DNA from: Gracilibacillus sp. YIM 98692
GTDB lineage: Bacteria; Bacillota; Bacilli; Bacillales; Amphibacillaceae
Direction: 5' to 3'
Assembly: GCF_010993965.1 (NCBI RefSeq)
Contig: NZ_WIXM01000026.1
Span: forward strand, 1 to 54,890
Length of the DNA: 54,890 nt
The translations under genes were made by a program, and so were the position numbers. Shown piece by piece: positions 17,123 through 24,875 of the stretch (positions within the stretch are counted from its first letter, which is position 1; every line of letters begins with the position of its first letter). Under the pieces are notes generated by a model, which saw only the letters and a program-made list of their open reading frames with translations, was not told where the DNA came from and made no database searches.

Positions 17123-17924
17123 AGTTCGTTGATCTTACATGATCAATTGGTATAATGGATATGAAGTTTGTTAGGTAAAAAGTAATGGATACCCATGAAA
17201 TTAACAACAATGTAAAATATAGATCATACTTTCCAATTTGAAGTTTATAATAATAAGTCCTTTGCTGATCTCCTGAAAATTTTTTTGCTTCCATTGCTAC
17301 TGCTATTCGATGGGCACGACGGATACTTTGCGCTAACAAGGGTATAACATATTGTTGCAATTTTTGATAAAAGCCTTTTACTCCTTTTTGATAGGTTACA
17401 CCTCGAACTTTAAGTGCATGTCTTAATGATTGGAACTCTTCTAACATAATAGGTAGTATACGAACAGCCGCCATAAAACTGTAAGCAAATTTTGGCTTTA
17501 ATTTGAATTGTTGCATGAGTGAATAAAACAACAAGACTGGTCTCGTTGTTAAGGCGAATAACAATCCAAGCAACCCGAATATCATGCTACGCATACCAAG
17601 GTGTAACCCTCGATAGAAGCTTTCTTCTGTTACATGTATCAGCCCGAACTGAAACCAAGTTGTCTGTCCTTCCCCAAATAAAATCATAGAGATAGAAGAG
17701 GTGATGAATATAAGTAAAAAAGGAGATGCAAACAGTAATAAATTAAAAAACGAATGGCCTGTATATCCTAAATACATGATCCAAGCACCGACCATAAATA
17801 TGATCAAAAAGTTGGGGTTATGAATAAATAACATGCCGATAAACAAGATCAGCATCAATAAAAACTTAAAGGCGGGATTTGTTTTATGCAGCCATGTTTG
17901 TTGGAATGAAAAATCTAATTGCAC
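17121..17924 (-). CDS. ykoC: ECF transporter transmembrane subunit (EcfT/YkoC type)
   Basis: This 267-residue protein has five to six hydrophobic segments and the cytoplasmic Arg-rich coupling motif region of EcfT proteins (RILPIMLEEFQSLRHALKVRG and the later AQSIRRAHRIAVAMEAK, each coupling to the ATPase). It forms the membrane scaffold of an energy-coupling-factor importer. With YkoD and YkoE it makes the YkoEDC system, which is linked to uptake of the thiamin pyrimidine HMP. It is the last gene of the TPP-riboswitch operon, 15 bases after ykoD. Confidence 0.88.
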   Translation of the reverse strand: MQLDFSFQQTWLHKTNPAFKFLLMLILFIGMLFIHNPNFLIIFMVGAWIMYLGYTGHSFFNLLLFASPFLLIFITSSISMILFGEGQTTWFQFGLIHVTEESFYRGLHLGMRSMIFGLLGLLFALTTRPVLLFYSLMQQFKLKPKFAYSFMAAVRILPIMLEEFQSLRHALKVRGVTYQKGVKGFYQKLQQYVIPLLAQSIRRAHRIAVAMEAKKFSGDQQRTYYYKLQIGKYDLYFTLLLISWVSITFYLTNFISIIPIDHVRSTN

Positions 17925-17939
17925 CTTTTTGCCTCCCTT

Positions 17940-19406
17940 CTATGACATCTTGACAGATTGATGAGATGAGGATACATCCAACTGTTTTTCGATTATCTCT
18001 CCATTCTCCACCATCCATTCAAAAGTGGATAGATACTTCTTAATGTAAGTGTCATGTGTGACCATCACAATGGCTGTTCCACTTGCTTGTAGTTGCTTTA
18101 ATATTTCTATAATACGAAAAGTATTTTTCGCATCTTGCCCAAATGTAGGTTCATCTAATAAAAGTAACTTAGGATTTGTAATAGACGCTGTCGCAACACT
18201 TAACCTTTTTTTCTGACCAGTCGAAAGCTGAAAAGGATGTTTCTCCTTTACGGACAGTAAATCATAGGCACGCAATGTTTCTATTATTCGCTCTTTCATT
18301 TCCGTGTTACTTAAATGCTGATTCTTTAAAGAATACGCTAATTCATCGTAAACCTTATTTGTAACAAATTGTAATTCTGGATTTTGAAAGACGAAACCAA
18401 TCTGATCATAAATGGTCGTATCGTTTTCGAAAAGAGAGTTTTCATAGTGTATTTGCTCATTGGTTGAAATCAGTTGCATAATACTTAGCAGCAATGTGCT
18501 TTTCCCTGCTCCGTTTTCTCCTGTCACACAAATCCATTCTCCACTATGAATATTTTTTTCATCTATTCTAATTTTAGCTTGTTTATTTCGATATCCAATA
18601 AAATGATCAAAGCTTATTAATCTTCTGCTATTGTTGGCAGTCACTTGATTTTGCATGTTTAAGTTTTTGTTTAAGTAATCTTCCCATACATTCGGATACC
18701 AAATACCATATTGTTGGAATAATTGCTTATGTGCAGTAAAAACTTCGTCTGGTGTTCCATCTGCTTGTAATTGACCATGCTGATCGATCATAACAACCCG
18801 ATCAACAAAATCCAACACTTGTTCAATTTTGTGCTCAACAATAATAACTGTTTTATCTTCTGATACGTTTTTGATCGTGTCCCATACCTGTTGTGTTCCA
18901 GAAGGATCCAACATGGCGGTTGGTTCATCTAAATACAATAATTCGGGCTCTAATGCCAGTACGGAAGCAATCGCAAGTCTTTGTTTCATTCCTCCAGATA
19001 GTTCTTGTATTTTCGTATGCCTATCATCTAAATGTAAACCCACTTGCGTTAAGTATTTTTCTATATAATGATTCATTTCATTTCTTGGGATAGCTAGATT
19101 CTCTAAGACGAAAGCAATTTCTTCATCCACATAAGGCATACAAAATTGTACATCAGGATCTTGAAAAACATACCCCCATGAGTCGTTCGTTGATCTACTG
19201 TCATATTTAACGGGAACCTCCACAGCATTTGGTATAAGGCCTGAAAGGATTTGTAATAATGTTGATTTACCAGAACCAGACGGTCCTACTAGTAACACTT
19301 TCTCCCCTGGATTAATGGATAATGAGAAATCCTTAAAAAGGAAGGATTTCTCATTCGGAAACTTTACTCGTAAATTTTGAATAGAGATCATATGGTCCTG
19401 TTCCAT
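17940..19406 (-). CDS. ykoD: ECF transporter fused double ATPase (YkoD type)
   Basis: This 488-residue protein is two ABC ATPases in one chain. The first has Walker A GPSGSGKST near residue 39, signature LSGGMKQRLA and Walker B LLYLDEP. The second has GENGAGKST near 297, signature LSTGQKKRLS and Walker B LLLLDEP. It supplies the energy for the YkoEDC importer, in place of the separate EcfA1 and EcfA2 used by the shared ECF module. It follows ykoE with one base between stop and start, which implies coupled translation. Confidence 0.92.
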   Translation of the reverse strand: MEQDHMISIQNLRVKFPNEKSFLFKDFSLSINPGEKVLLVGPSGSGKSTLLQILSGLIPNAVEVPVKYDSRSTNDSWGYVFQDPDVQFCMPYVDEEIAFVLENLAIPRNEMNHYIEKYLTQVGLHLDDRHTKIQELSGGMKQRLAIASVLALEPELLYLDEPTAMLDPSGTQQVWDTIKNVSEDKTVIIVEHKIEQVLDFVDRVVMIDQHGQLQADGTPDEVFTAHKQLFQQYGIWYPNVWEDYLNKNLNMQNQVTANNSRRLISFDHFIGYRNKQAKIRIDEKNIHSGEWICVTGENGAGKSTLLLSIMQLISTNEQIHYENSLFENDTTIYDQIGFVFQNPELQFVTNKVYDELAYSLKNQHLSNTEMKERIIETLRAYDLLSVKEKHPFQLSTGQKKRLSVATASITNPKLLLLDEPTFGQDAKNTFRIIEILKQLQASGTAIVMVTHDTYIKKYLSTFEWMVENGEIIEKQLDVSSSHQSVKMS

Positions 19407-19407
19407 A

Positions 19408-19998
19408 TTACTTAGCCTCGTCCTCTAGTGCTTGATAGTCCTGAGAGGATACGGGGCGTACTAATTTCGTTACACCTGTCTTCTCTAGGGCTTCCACTAA
19501 ATAATAGGCAAATACACCAGTTATTAAAATGGCGCCGACAAGACGTGCAACAATTAATAAAGTAAGATTCCACAATGCTAAATCTGGTATATAGCTGTAA
19601 AATGCATCTATAAATAAAGACCCAATCCCTGCTGCAATACCAGCTAAGCATGTGACAAATAAACGATAATTTTTGTAACGGAATAAGGCGAAGATTATTT
19701 CACAGCCTAGCCCTTGAAAGAAACCATATACGAGCAAGGTTACGCCCCATTGTCCACCAAACATAAATTCTCCTTGCGCTGCGGCTAGTTCAGCTAACAG
19801 AGCAATCCCAGGTTTACGAATAATTAAAAATGCGACCGTTGCTGCCATAAACCACATACCATAGATCAATTGGTCAATATGCAATCCAAAAACGGCAACC
19901 GTACTATATAAAGGCCCCCACAATTTGTAAATAACACTAAATATCAGTGCAATAATAATAGTTACTAAAATATCTGTTAGAGTTAATTTGTTTTTCAT
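19408..19998 (-). CDS. ykoE: ECF transporter substrate-binding (S) component YkoE
   Basis: This 196-residue protein has about five to six membrane helices and matches the YkoE family of S-components, known by the SVIYKLWGPLY and AELAAAQGEFMFGGQWG segments. YkoE recognises the thiamin precursor hydroxymethylpyrimidine (HMP), or a related compound, by comparative-genomic prediction. It lies between tenA (13 bases away) and ykoD in a TPP-controlled operon. YkoF, found with YkoEDC in B. subtilis, is absent here. Confidence 0.9.
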   Translation of the reverse strand: MKNKLTLTDILVTIIIALIFSVIYKLWGPLYSTVAVFGLHIDQLIYGMWFMAATVAFLIIRKPGIALLAELAAAQGEFMFGGQWGVTLLVYGFFQGLGCEIIFALFRYKNYRLFVTCLAGIAAGIGSLFIDAFYSYIPDLALWNLTLLIVARLVGAILITGVFAYYLVEALEKTGVTKLVRPVSSQDYQALEDEAK

Positions 19999-20011
19999 TT
20001 TATCATCCCCT

Positions 20012-20677
20012 TTATAAAATATCCCATGATTCTAATTGATAAGCCATTTCCCAAAACTTTAATTCATAATGACTGCTAATAACGAAGTGTTCTCTCATTC
20101 TTTCTTGATCCTTTGTTGTTACTTTTTCAGCGATGTCATCTAATCTATTAATCTGTTCATCAACCAATGATTTAAACCAATCTCCACCATATGCTTCTAT
20201 CCATTTTTGATAGACAGGATGATCCGGCGTACAATCTTTCAGTTTTTCTCCCACTTCATAGTACAACCAGTAACACGGCAAAATAGCTGCTATCACATCT
20301 CCCAAGTGCCCCTCATATGCTGCTCGATAAATGTGAGAGGTATAAGCATACGCTGTTGGCGATGGTTTGAATTCCGCTTGCTCTTCTTCACTAATTCCTA
20401 ATATTTCAGAAAAAGAGCGATGTAATGCTGATTCTGCCTCATAGGTACCTTGTGCATGTACTGCCATTCGATTGGTTGTTTCGAAAGTATCAGCTTTAGC
20501 AGCTCCGAGTGATTGCACACGAGCAAAATGAGATAAATAATAAGCATCTTGCATGACATAGTATTTGAACTTTTCAACTGGCAGACTACCTTCGCCAATT
20601 CCTTTTATAAAAGGGTGGCGGAAGCTTGCTTCCCAAATAGGGTCCACTTCATTTCTTAACTGTTGTGAAAATTTCAT
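20012..20677 (-). CDS. tenA: Aminopyrimidine aminohydrolase / thiaminase II (TenA)
   Basis: This 221-residue soluble enzyme hydrolyses aminopyrimidines from degraded thiamin to give HMP for thiamin synthesis. Counted from the ATG at 20677, the known TenA active-site residues are all in place: D44, C135 (LPCYWLYYEVG) and E205 (SSHYE). A GTG one codon earlier (20680) is also possible, but AAGGAGG is better spaced from the ATG. It is the first gene after the TPP riboswitch and shares the operon with the YkoEDC importer, so together they import and salvage the pyrimidine half. Confidence 0.95.
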   Translation of the reverse strand: MKFSQQLRNEVDPIWEASFRHPFIKGIGEGSLPVEKFKYYVMQDAYYLSHFARVQSLGAAKADTFETTNRMAVHAQGTYEAESALHRSFSEILGISEEEQAEFKPSPTAYAYTSHIYRAAYEGHLGDVIAAILPCYWLYYEVGEKLKDCTPDHPVYQKWIEAYGGDWFKSLVDEQINRLDDIAEKVTTKDQERMREHFVISSHYELKFWEMAYQLESWDIL

Positions 20678-20700
20678 CACTTTATCCTCCTTATCAACAC

Positions 20701-20740
20701 AAAAACCACTACCCGTATGTATACGCAGGGTAGTGGTTTT
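20701..20740 (-). terminator. Riboswitch-controlled terminator before tenA
   Basis: On the minus strand, AAAACCACTACCC pairs perfectly with GGGTAGTGGTTTT, followed by TTGTGTT. The 5' arm (20724-20740) can alternatively pair with the 3' end of the TPP aptamer, CGTAGGGAAGTGG (20780-20792), at 11 of 13 positions. This gives mutually exclusive terminator and antiterminator structures. Confidence 0.88.
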
Positions 20741-20779
20741 AAACGTCGGAATATATATGTCGTCCTTTTATTCTTCTCG

Positions 20780-20880
20780 CCACTTCCCTACGCTGGTATA
20801 AACCAGATCAGGTTCTAAGGGTCTTAAAGTTAATACTTTAATCTCAGTCTTTTCAAGACACCCCTAGTGGATGTGTATTA
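20780..20880 (-). promoter_or_regulatory. TPP riboswitch (THI element)
   Basis: Read on the minus strand, this has the conserved THI-box parts in order: GGGGTG, GACTGAGA, then ACCCTTAGAACCTGATCTGG and ACCAGCGTAGGGAA. A P1 stem closes it (CCACT with AGTGG). It senses thiamin pyrophosphate; binding would free the downstream terminator arm and switch off tenA-ykoEDC. Confidence 0.96.
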
Positions 20881-21070
20881 TATTTTCATTTACAAACTTA
20901 TCCTATCAAACTTTTCTAATATGTCAACCTTTACTTTTTTCATTTTTATAAAAAAGTTTTTTAATTTACGCAGAAAATTGTTGAATAGTAATTGCAACTT
21001 CTTTTTTTTTCTGATATAGTTATAACTAACAATTAAATCAATGAACTAGTATTACTTCAATCTATATTGA

Positions 21071-21254
21071 AGTGAGAATAGAGGTGCAATGACCATGAGT
21101 ATGTAATCTGAGGCTGATGTTGCCTTTGACGATTACAGAAAGGGGAAATTGCCGAAGTGAGAAGAATAACATCATTCTTTATCACTGGTCTTGCATTTAA
21201 TAGATGCTGGGCTGTCATATAGTATGGTCATGCTATATGGAGGGCTATCTCACG
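21071..21254 (+). promoter_or_regulatory. Lysine riboswitch (L box) upstream of dapA
   Basis: Conserved L-box parts appear in order: AGAGGTGC near 21082, an AGTA turn, GAGGC, AAAGGGGAAATTGCCGAAG near 21139, GATGCTGGGCTG, and GAGGGCTATCTCA. The P1 stem is GTGAGAATAG (21072-21081) with CTATCTCAC (21245-21253). Lysine binding is expected to stabilise P1 and favour the terminator at 21276, lowering dapA expression. The region 20881-21070 upstream is AT-rich and must hold the promoter; no gene is seen in it. Confidence 0.93.
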
Positions 21255-21275
21255 CATCATATACCATGAAAAATG

Positions 21276-21310
21276 ATGCAACAATGATACCCTCATTGTT
21301 GCATTTTTTT
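21276..21310 (+). terminator. Lysine-controlled intrinsic terminator
   Basis: ATGCAACAATGA pairs with TCATTGTTGCAT around TACCC and is followed by seven T residues. It is the expression platform of the lysine riboswitch. Confidence 0.9.
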
Positions 21311-21334
21311 AATTTAGTAATGGTGATGAGATAC

Positions 21335-21382
21335 CCTCTATTCATACCACGCAAGAAATTGGTTTAAAACTATGAATAGAGG
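21335..21382 (+). promoter_or_regulatory. SD-sequestering hairpin before dapA
   Basis: CCTCTATTCATA (21335-21346) is perfectly complementary to TATGAATAGAGG (21371-21382). The latter contains most of the dapA ribosome site AGAGGTGA. If the hairpin forms, translation start would be hidden even in read-through transcripts. The same anti-SD strand can pair over nine bases with GAATAGAGG in the riboswitch P1 region (21076-21084). Confidence 0.65.
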
Positions 21383-21391
21383 TGACGAATC

Positions 21392-22282
21392 ATGAATTTC
21401 GGTCGAGTATTAACAGCAATGGTAACTCCATTTGATCAAAATGGACAAATTGATTACGGTAAAACAGAAAGATTAATTCAATTTTTATTAACAAATGGAA
21501 CAGAAGGATTAGTGGTAGCAGGTACTACAGGTGAGTCCCCTACTCTTACAAAAGAAGAAAAGTTATCTTTACTTAAATTTGTTGTAAAAATAGTAAATAA
21601 TCGTGTTCCTGTTATAGCTGGAACGGGGTCTAACAACACACAAGCATCTATTGAATTAACAAAGCAAGCAGAAACCATTGGTGTCGATGGTATTATGTTA
21701 GTAACCCCATATTATAACAAGCCTTCTCAGGAAGGAATGTATCAACATTTTAAAACAATTGCAGAATCTACTACATTACCAGTTATGTTATATAATATTC
21801 CAGGCCGTAGTAGTGTTAATTTACAACCGGAAACCATTATAGATTTAGCTCAATTAGAGAATATTGTTTCGGTTAAAGAAGCAAGCGGTGATTTAGACGC
21901 GATCACTAAGATTATCAGAGAAACACCACTTGATTTCAGTTTATATAGCGGGGATGACAGTTTAACATTGCCTACTCTTGCAGTTGGCGGAAATGGTATT
22001 ATATCTGTTTCATCTCACATCATTGGTAATGAAATGAATGATATGATTACCCAATACCAAACTGGTCAAGTTGAGCAAGCTGCGGAATTACATCAATCAC
22101 TTGTACCAATTATGAAATCACTTTTCCAAGCACCAAGCCCTGCTCCAGTTAAGGCTGCACTTTCATTAATGGGTATGGATGTTGGATCTGTTCGATTACC
22201 TTTAGTACCATTAAATGCAGAGGAATTAAACCGTCTCGAGCAAGACTTACATTTTATACAAAAAAATTACTATGCCGGATAA
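21392..22282 (+). CDS. dapA: 4-hydroxy-tetrahydrodipicolinate synthase
   Basis: This 296-residue TIM-barrel enzyme condenses pyruvate with aspartate semialdehyde, the first committed step to diaminopimelate, lysine and, in spore formers, dipicolinate. The Schiff-base lysine is K162 (VSVKEASGD). Y134, R139 and the T45-T46 pair (AGTTGES) complete the known active site. The start ATG follows AGAGGTGA by six bases. The gene is alone between a lysine riboswitch leader and a terminator, so it is regulated apart from other lysine genes. Confidence 0.96.
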   Translation: MNFGRVLTAMVTPFDQNGQIDYGKTERLIQFLLTNGTEGLVVAGTTGESPTLTKEEKLSLLKFVVKIVNNRVPVIAGTGSNNTQASIELTKQAETIGVDGIMLVTPYYNKPSQEGMYQHFKTIAESTTLPVMLYNIPGRSSVNLQPETIIDLAQLENIVSVKEASGDLDAITKIIRETPLDFSLYSGDDSLTLPTLAVGGNGIISVSSHIIGNEMNDMITQYQTGQVEQAAELHQSLVPIMKSLFQAPSPAPVKAALSLMGMDVGSVRLPLVPLNAEELNRLEQDLHFIQKNYYAG

Positions 22283-22294
22283 AACGAATGACGA

Positions 22295-22343
22295 AGAGAC
22301 TATCGTGTCAAACTACCGTAAAGACAGCGATAGTCTCTTTTCA
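22295..22343 (+). terminator. Intrinsic terminator of dapA
   Basis: AGAGACTATCG pairs with CGATAGTCTCT and is followed by TTTTC. Confidence 0.88.
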
Positions 22344-22378
22344 TATTCTTTACTGTTTCACTACACAGTTTAACAAAA

Positions 22379-22850
22379 CTGCGACATAAACTATTTGGGG
22401 GATACTAACAATATGTTTCAGAGTGAGTGCTAAACCTCGCTGCGAAAAAAACACTCGCTTTCCGTGGGGAACGCTTCAGCCTCCTCGGAAGCAAAGGACG
22501 CTTCCTGTGGGGTCTTCAGACTGTTCCTTTCCCACTGGAGTCTCGCATTTTTCCGCAGCTTGGATTTGTTCTCTTCATCCAGTGAGAAAATGATCCAACT
22601 TTCATACATTTACTTTAAACGAACCATTTTATATAGCTTGTTTGATACACAATCAAGCGAAAGAAATACACGCAGACTCCTGCGGGAAAGCGAAGACGCT
22701 GAGACCCCGCAATGAGCGCTTTTTGCTCATGAGGAGGCTCAGTGCAAGCCCGCGGAAAGCGAAGTGTATTTCTGAAGCGGTATCATAGCACTCATTTTAA
22801 AAGAGCAAAACTTTCTCTTATTTTTATTGCGCAGTTTATAGTTATTGCGT
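22379..22850. repeat. Interspersed repeat R2, two arms in inverted orientation
   Basis: The 600 bases between the dapA terminator and the next gene are filled mainly by a GC-richer repeat. Arm one (about 22430-22560, plus) has CGCTTTCCGTGGGG, CAGCCTCCTC, GTGGGGTCTTCAG and GGAGTCTCGC. Arm two (about 22670-22780) shows the same landmarks on the minus strand. The flanks also match inversely (ATAAACTAT near 22387, ATAGTTAT near 22838). A partial third copy is at the window end. This resembles REP-like repeats common in Bacillaceae genomes. Open frames here are not credible genes. Confidence 0.8.
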
Positions 22851-22944
22851 CATAGGCTTATTATAATCAATGCAACAAGCTTTTAGATTGACTTCCGTCA
22901 TGAGGTATAAACGTAATTCAAATAATTTAGAAAGGATTTTTATC

Positions 22945-23385
22945 ATGTACATATTTGTGGATGCGGATGCATGTCCTGTTGTAGATATTATTGTGGATGA
23001 AGCGAAAAAATACACCATTCAAGTAAAGCTTGTGCGAAGTTATAGTCACTATTCTCATCAGGATTATCCATCACATGTAAGCATATCATACGTGGACAAT
23101 GGCGCAGATGCAGTCGATTATCATATTATGGGACAAGCACAAAGGAATGACATTGTTGTCACACAAGACTATGGATTGGCAGCATTAGCTCTAGAAAAAG
23201 GATGTAATGTCCTTCATCATGCTGGATTTTTATATACAGAACAAAAAATAGATCGAATGCTGCAAGAGCGACATGTGAAAGCAAAAGCACGAAAAGCTGG
23301 ATTTCGAACAAAAGGACCAAAAAAACTGACAGATAAACAAAAAGAAAGCTTTCGTCTGCAATTACGAAAGCTTCTCTCCATTTAA
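22945..23385 (+). CDS. YaiI/YqxD family (DUF188) protein
   Basis: This 146-residue protein begins MYIFVDADACPV, the hallmark of the UPF0178/DUF188 family. Conserved Asp residues (DADACPV, VVTQDYGLAAL) resemble the metal-binding acidic residues of PIN/NYN-type nucleases, and a basic C-terminus (KAKARKAGFRTKGPKK) could bind nucleic acid; function is not established. The frame is open back to 22870, but the ATG at 22945 has AGAAAGGA upstream and coincides with the family's N-terminus. Confidence 0.85.
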   Translation: MYIFVDADACPVVDIIVDEAKKYTIQVKLVRSYSHYSHQDYPSHVSISYVDNGADAVDYHIMGQAQRNDIVVTQDYGLAALALEKGCNVLHHAGFLYTEQKIDRMLQERHVKAKARKAGFRTKGPKKLTDKQKESFRLQLRKLLSI

Positions 23386-23386
23386 C

Positions 23387-23542
23387 TTATGAGTCTGACT
23401 GTTGATTGGACGATATGATGGCAGCAATTTTACTTACTTCCCACCTTCTAGCCGTCTCATCATTAATTTCATATACTTTCCCTTCACGTAATAACTGTTT
23501 ATTATAAGTGGTTTGTACAAGCATTTTTACTTTTTTTGCCAT
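23387..23542 (-). CDS. Small protein of unknown function, 51 residues
   Basis: A short minus-strand gene with a strong GGAAGGAGA ribosome site eight bases before its ATG. The protein has a basic start (MAKKVKMLVQTTYNKQ), a middle ending in VYEINDETARRW, and a helical, Ser/Gln-rich tail. The pattern of strand-turn-strand followed by DETARRW resembles small proteins common in phages and Firmicute genomes, none with known function to me. It ends one base from the stop of the convergent DUF188 gene and lies upstream of an esterase gene. Confidence 0.65.
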   Translation of the reverse strand: MAKKVKMLVQTTYNKQLLREGKVYEINDETARRWEVSKIAAIISSNQQSDS

Positions 23543-23563
23543 GTTCACGTCTCCTTCCATTGC

Positions 23564-24343
23564 TTAAGTTATATGATGTTGTAACCAACTGAGACAAGCA
23601 TCTTTCCACTTTTTAGTATGCCTATGCTCATCTGCTAAACCTAAACCATGTCTGCCATCTTGGAAAACATGCAAATCATATGGAATGTTGTGGTATTGCA
23701 GAGCTTGTGCATACAGTAAACTATTCCATACGGGTACCGATTGGTCGTTTGCTGTTGTCCAAATAAAAGCAGGAGGAGTATTAGACGTTACTAATTTTTC
23801 ACACGAAAATTGATTCATTAATGCCTCATCTGGATTTTCTCCAATCAATAATTGCTTGCTTCCGTTATGTGTATGTTCCCCCATCGTGATGACTGGATAA
23901 CAAAGAATATGGAAATCAGGACGACTTGAACATCTTCGAACAGGATCGTTGGCATCCTTGTCCCCTTCATCAAATTTATTGCTAATCGTTGCTGCTAAGT
24001 GTCCACCAGCCGAAAAACCGAGTACACCTATTTTATTTGTAGGAATATTCCAATTCTCAGCATGATATCTAACATATCGAATAGCCTCTTTTCCATTGTA
24101 TATGGGTTCTTGCTTTTCTATTGGCGCCACTCGATATCTTAAAACACAAGCATGGTAGCCGTTATCATTTAACCATTGAGCAATAGGTTCTCCTTCATGA
24201 TACGCTCTATGACTATAACCGCCACCTGGGATGACGATAACCATTGGTGCATGTTTGTTATGTAGTAAAAATGGAGTAATACTAGGACAATCTTGGTGAA
24301 GGTCATCATGGTTGTACAGTTCCTCTTTACTTATAATATTCAT
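23564..24343 (-). CDS. Alpha/beta hydrolase, acetyl-esterase-like
   Basis: This 259-residue soluble hydrolase has an oxyanion motif PGGGYSHRA, the nucleophile elbow G-F-S-A-G-G, and a C-terminal catalytic His in GRHGLGL, with Asp in the TTANDQSVP segment. The family includes carbohydrate esterases such as BD-FAE-like and acetylxylan-esterase-like enzymes, so removal of acyl groups from plant sugars is plausible in this window but not shown. The frame extends to a GTG at 24352, but that lies against the GGAAGG site; the ATG at 24343 is preferred. Confidence 0.85.
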   Translation of the reverse strand: MNIISKEELYNHDDLHQDCPSITPFLLHNKHAPMVIVIPGGGYSHRAYHEGEPIAQWLNDNGYHACVLRYRVAPIEKQEPIYNGKEAIRYVRYHAENWNIPTNKIGVLGFSAGGHLAATISNKFDEGDKDANDPVRRCSSRPDFHILCYPVITMGEHTHNGSKQLLIGENPDEALMNQFSCEKLVTSNTPPAFIWTTANDQSVPVWNSLLYAQALQYHNIPYDLHVFQDGRHGLGLADEHRHTKKWKDACLSWLQHHIT

Positions 24344-24476
24344 TAGATCCACTACCTTCCTTATTCTTTATAAAAATTATATCAAAAATTAGGTGAATAC
24401 CCTAGCGTAATCTATTTTCTTGCATAGGCTGTTATCGGTAAACAAATTTTTGATGATAATGAAAGGAGCACTAAAC

Positions 24477-24734
24477 ATGCATCCATATCATATACAACAC
24501 GACCCTAGAGCTTTCCATCCCCACGATCAAAGATTTTTTGGACCGATTGGGCCACTGGGAGCTGGATTGTTAGGTTTTGGCTTAGGTTTTTTAGGAGGAG
24601 AAATTCTTGACCATGGACCGTATCCTCCTTATCCACCATACCCTTATCCTCCTTATCAAGGATACCCCGGCCCATATGGACCACCATTCCCTTCACCGCC
24701 ATATGGCCCAGGCCCATTTTATGGACCCTATTAG
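24477..24734 (+). CDS. Pro/Tyr/Gly-rich protein, coat-like
   Basis: This 85-residue protein has a His-rich N-terminus (MHPYHIQHDPRAFHPHD), a short glycine-rich hydrophobic stretch (PLGAGLLGFGLGFLGGE), and a C-terminal half made of Pro-Tyr and Gly-Pro units (PYPPYPPYPYPPYQGYPG). Such composition is seen in spore-coat and surface proteins of Bacillus, but no motif proves that. The ATG at 24477 has AAAGGAGC upstream; the open frame to 24420 lacks a site. It has its own terminator. Confidence 0.75.
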   Translation: MHPYHIQHDPRAFHPHDQRFFGPIGPLGAGLLGFGLGFLGGEILDHGPYPPYPPYPYPPYQGYPGPYGPPFPSPPYGPGPFYGPY

Positions 24735-24742
24735 TTAGACGG

Positions 24743-24773
24743 AAAAAGGCTTGGAATACACCAAGCCTTTTTT
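24743..24773 (+). terminator. Intrinsic terminator of the Pro/Tyr-rich gene
   Basis: AAAAAGGCTTGG pairs with CCAAGCCTTTTTT around a small loop. Because of the flanking A and T runs it might also work for cysK transcripts from the other side, though those end 100 bases earlier. Confidence 0.85.
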
Positions 24774-24875
24774 ATTTACATCGTTTTATTGCCTGCTCTA
24801 TATTGATCCCCTTAACTAAACCTTTTAACCGTTAGCTCCTGCAATTAATACTCTTATTATTACTCCTCCCTGAAC

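Noticed and set aside
22464-22715. Open frame of 83 codons in the R2 repeat
   Set aside because: It spans both inverted repeat arms, has no ribosome site and shows repeat-derived sequence.
22400-22800. CRISPR array
   Set aside because: Only two diverged inverted arms, not short direct repeats with unique spacers; no cas genes in the window.
24505-24717. Minus-strand frame rich in Gly/Met opposite the Pro/Tyr-rich gene
   Set aside because: It is the shadow of the repetitive coding sequence; no ribosome site and no terminator on that strand.
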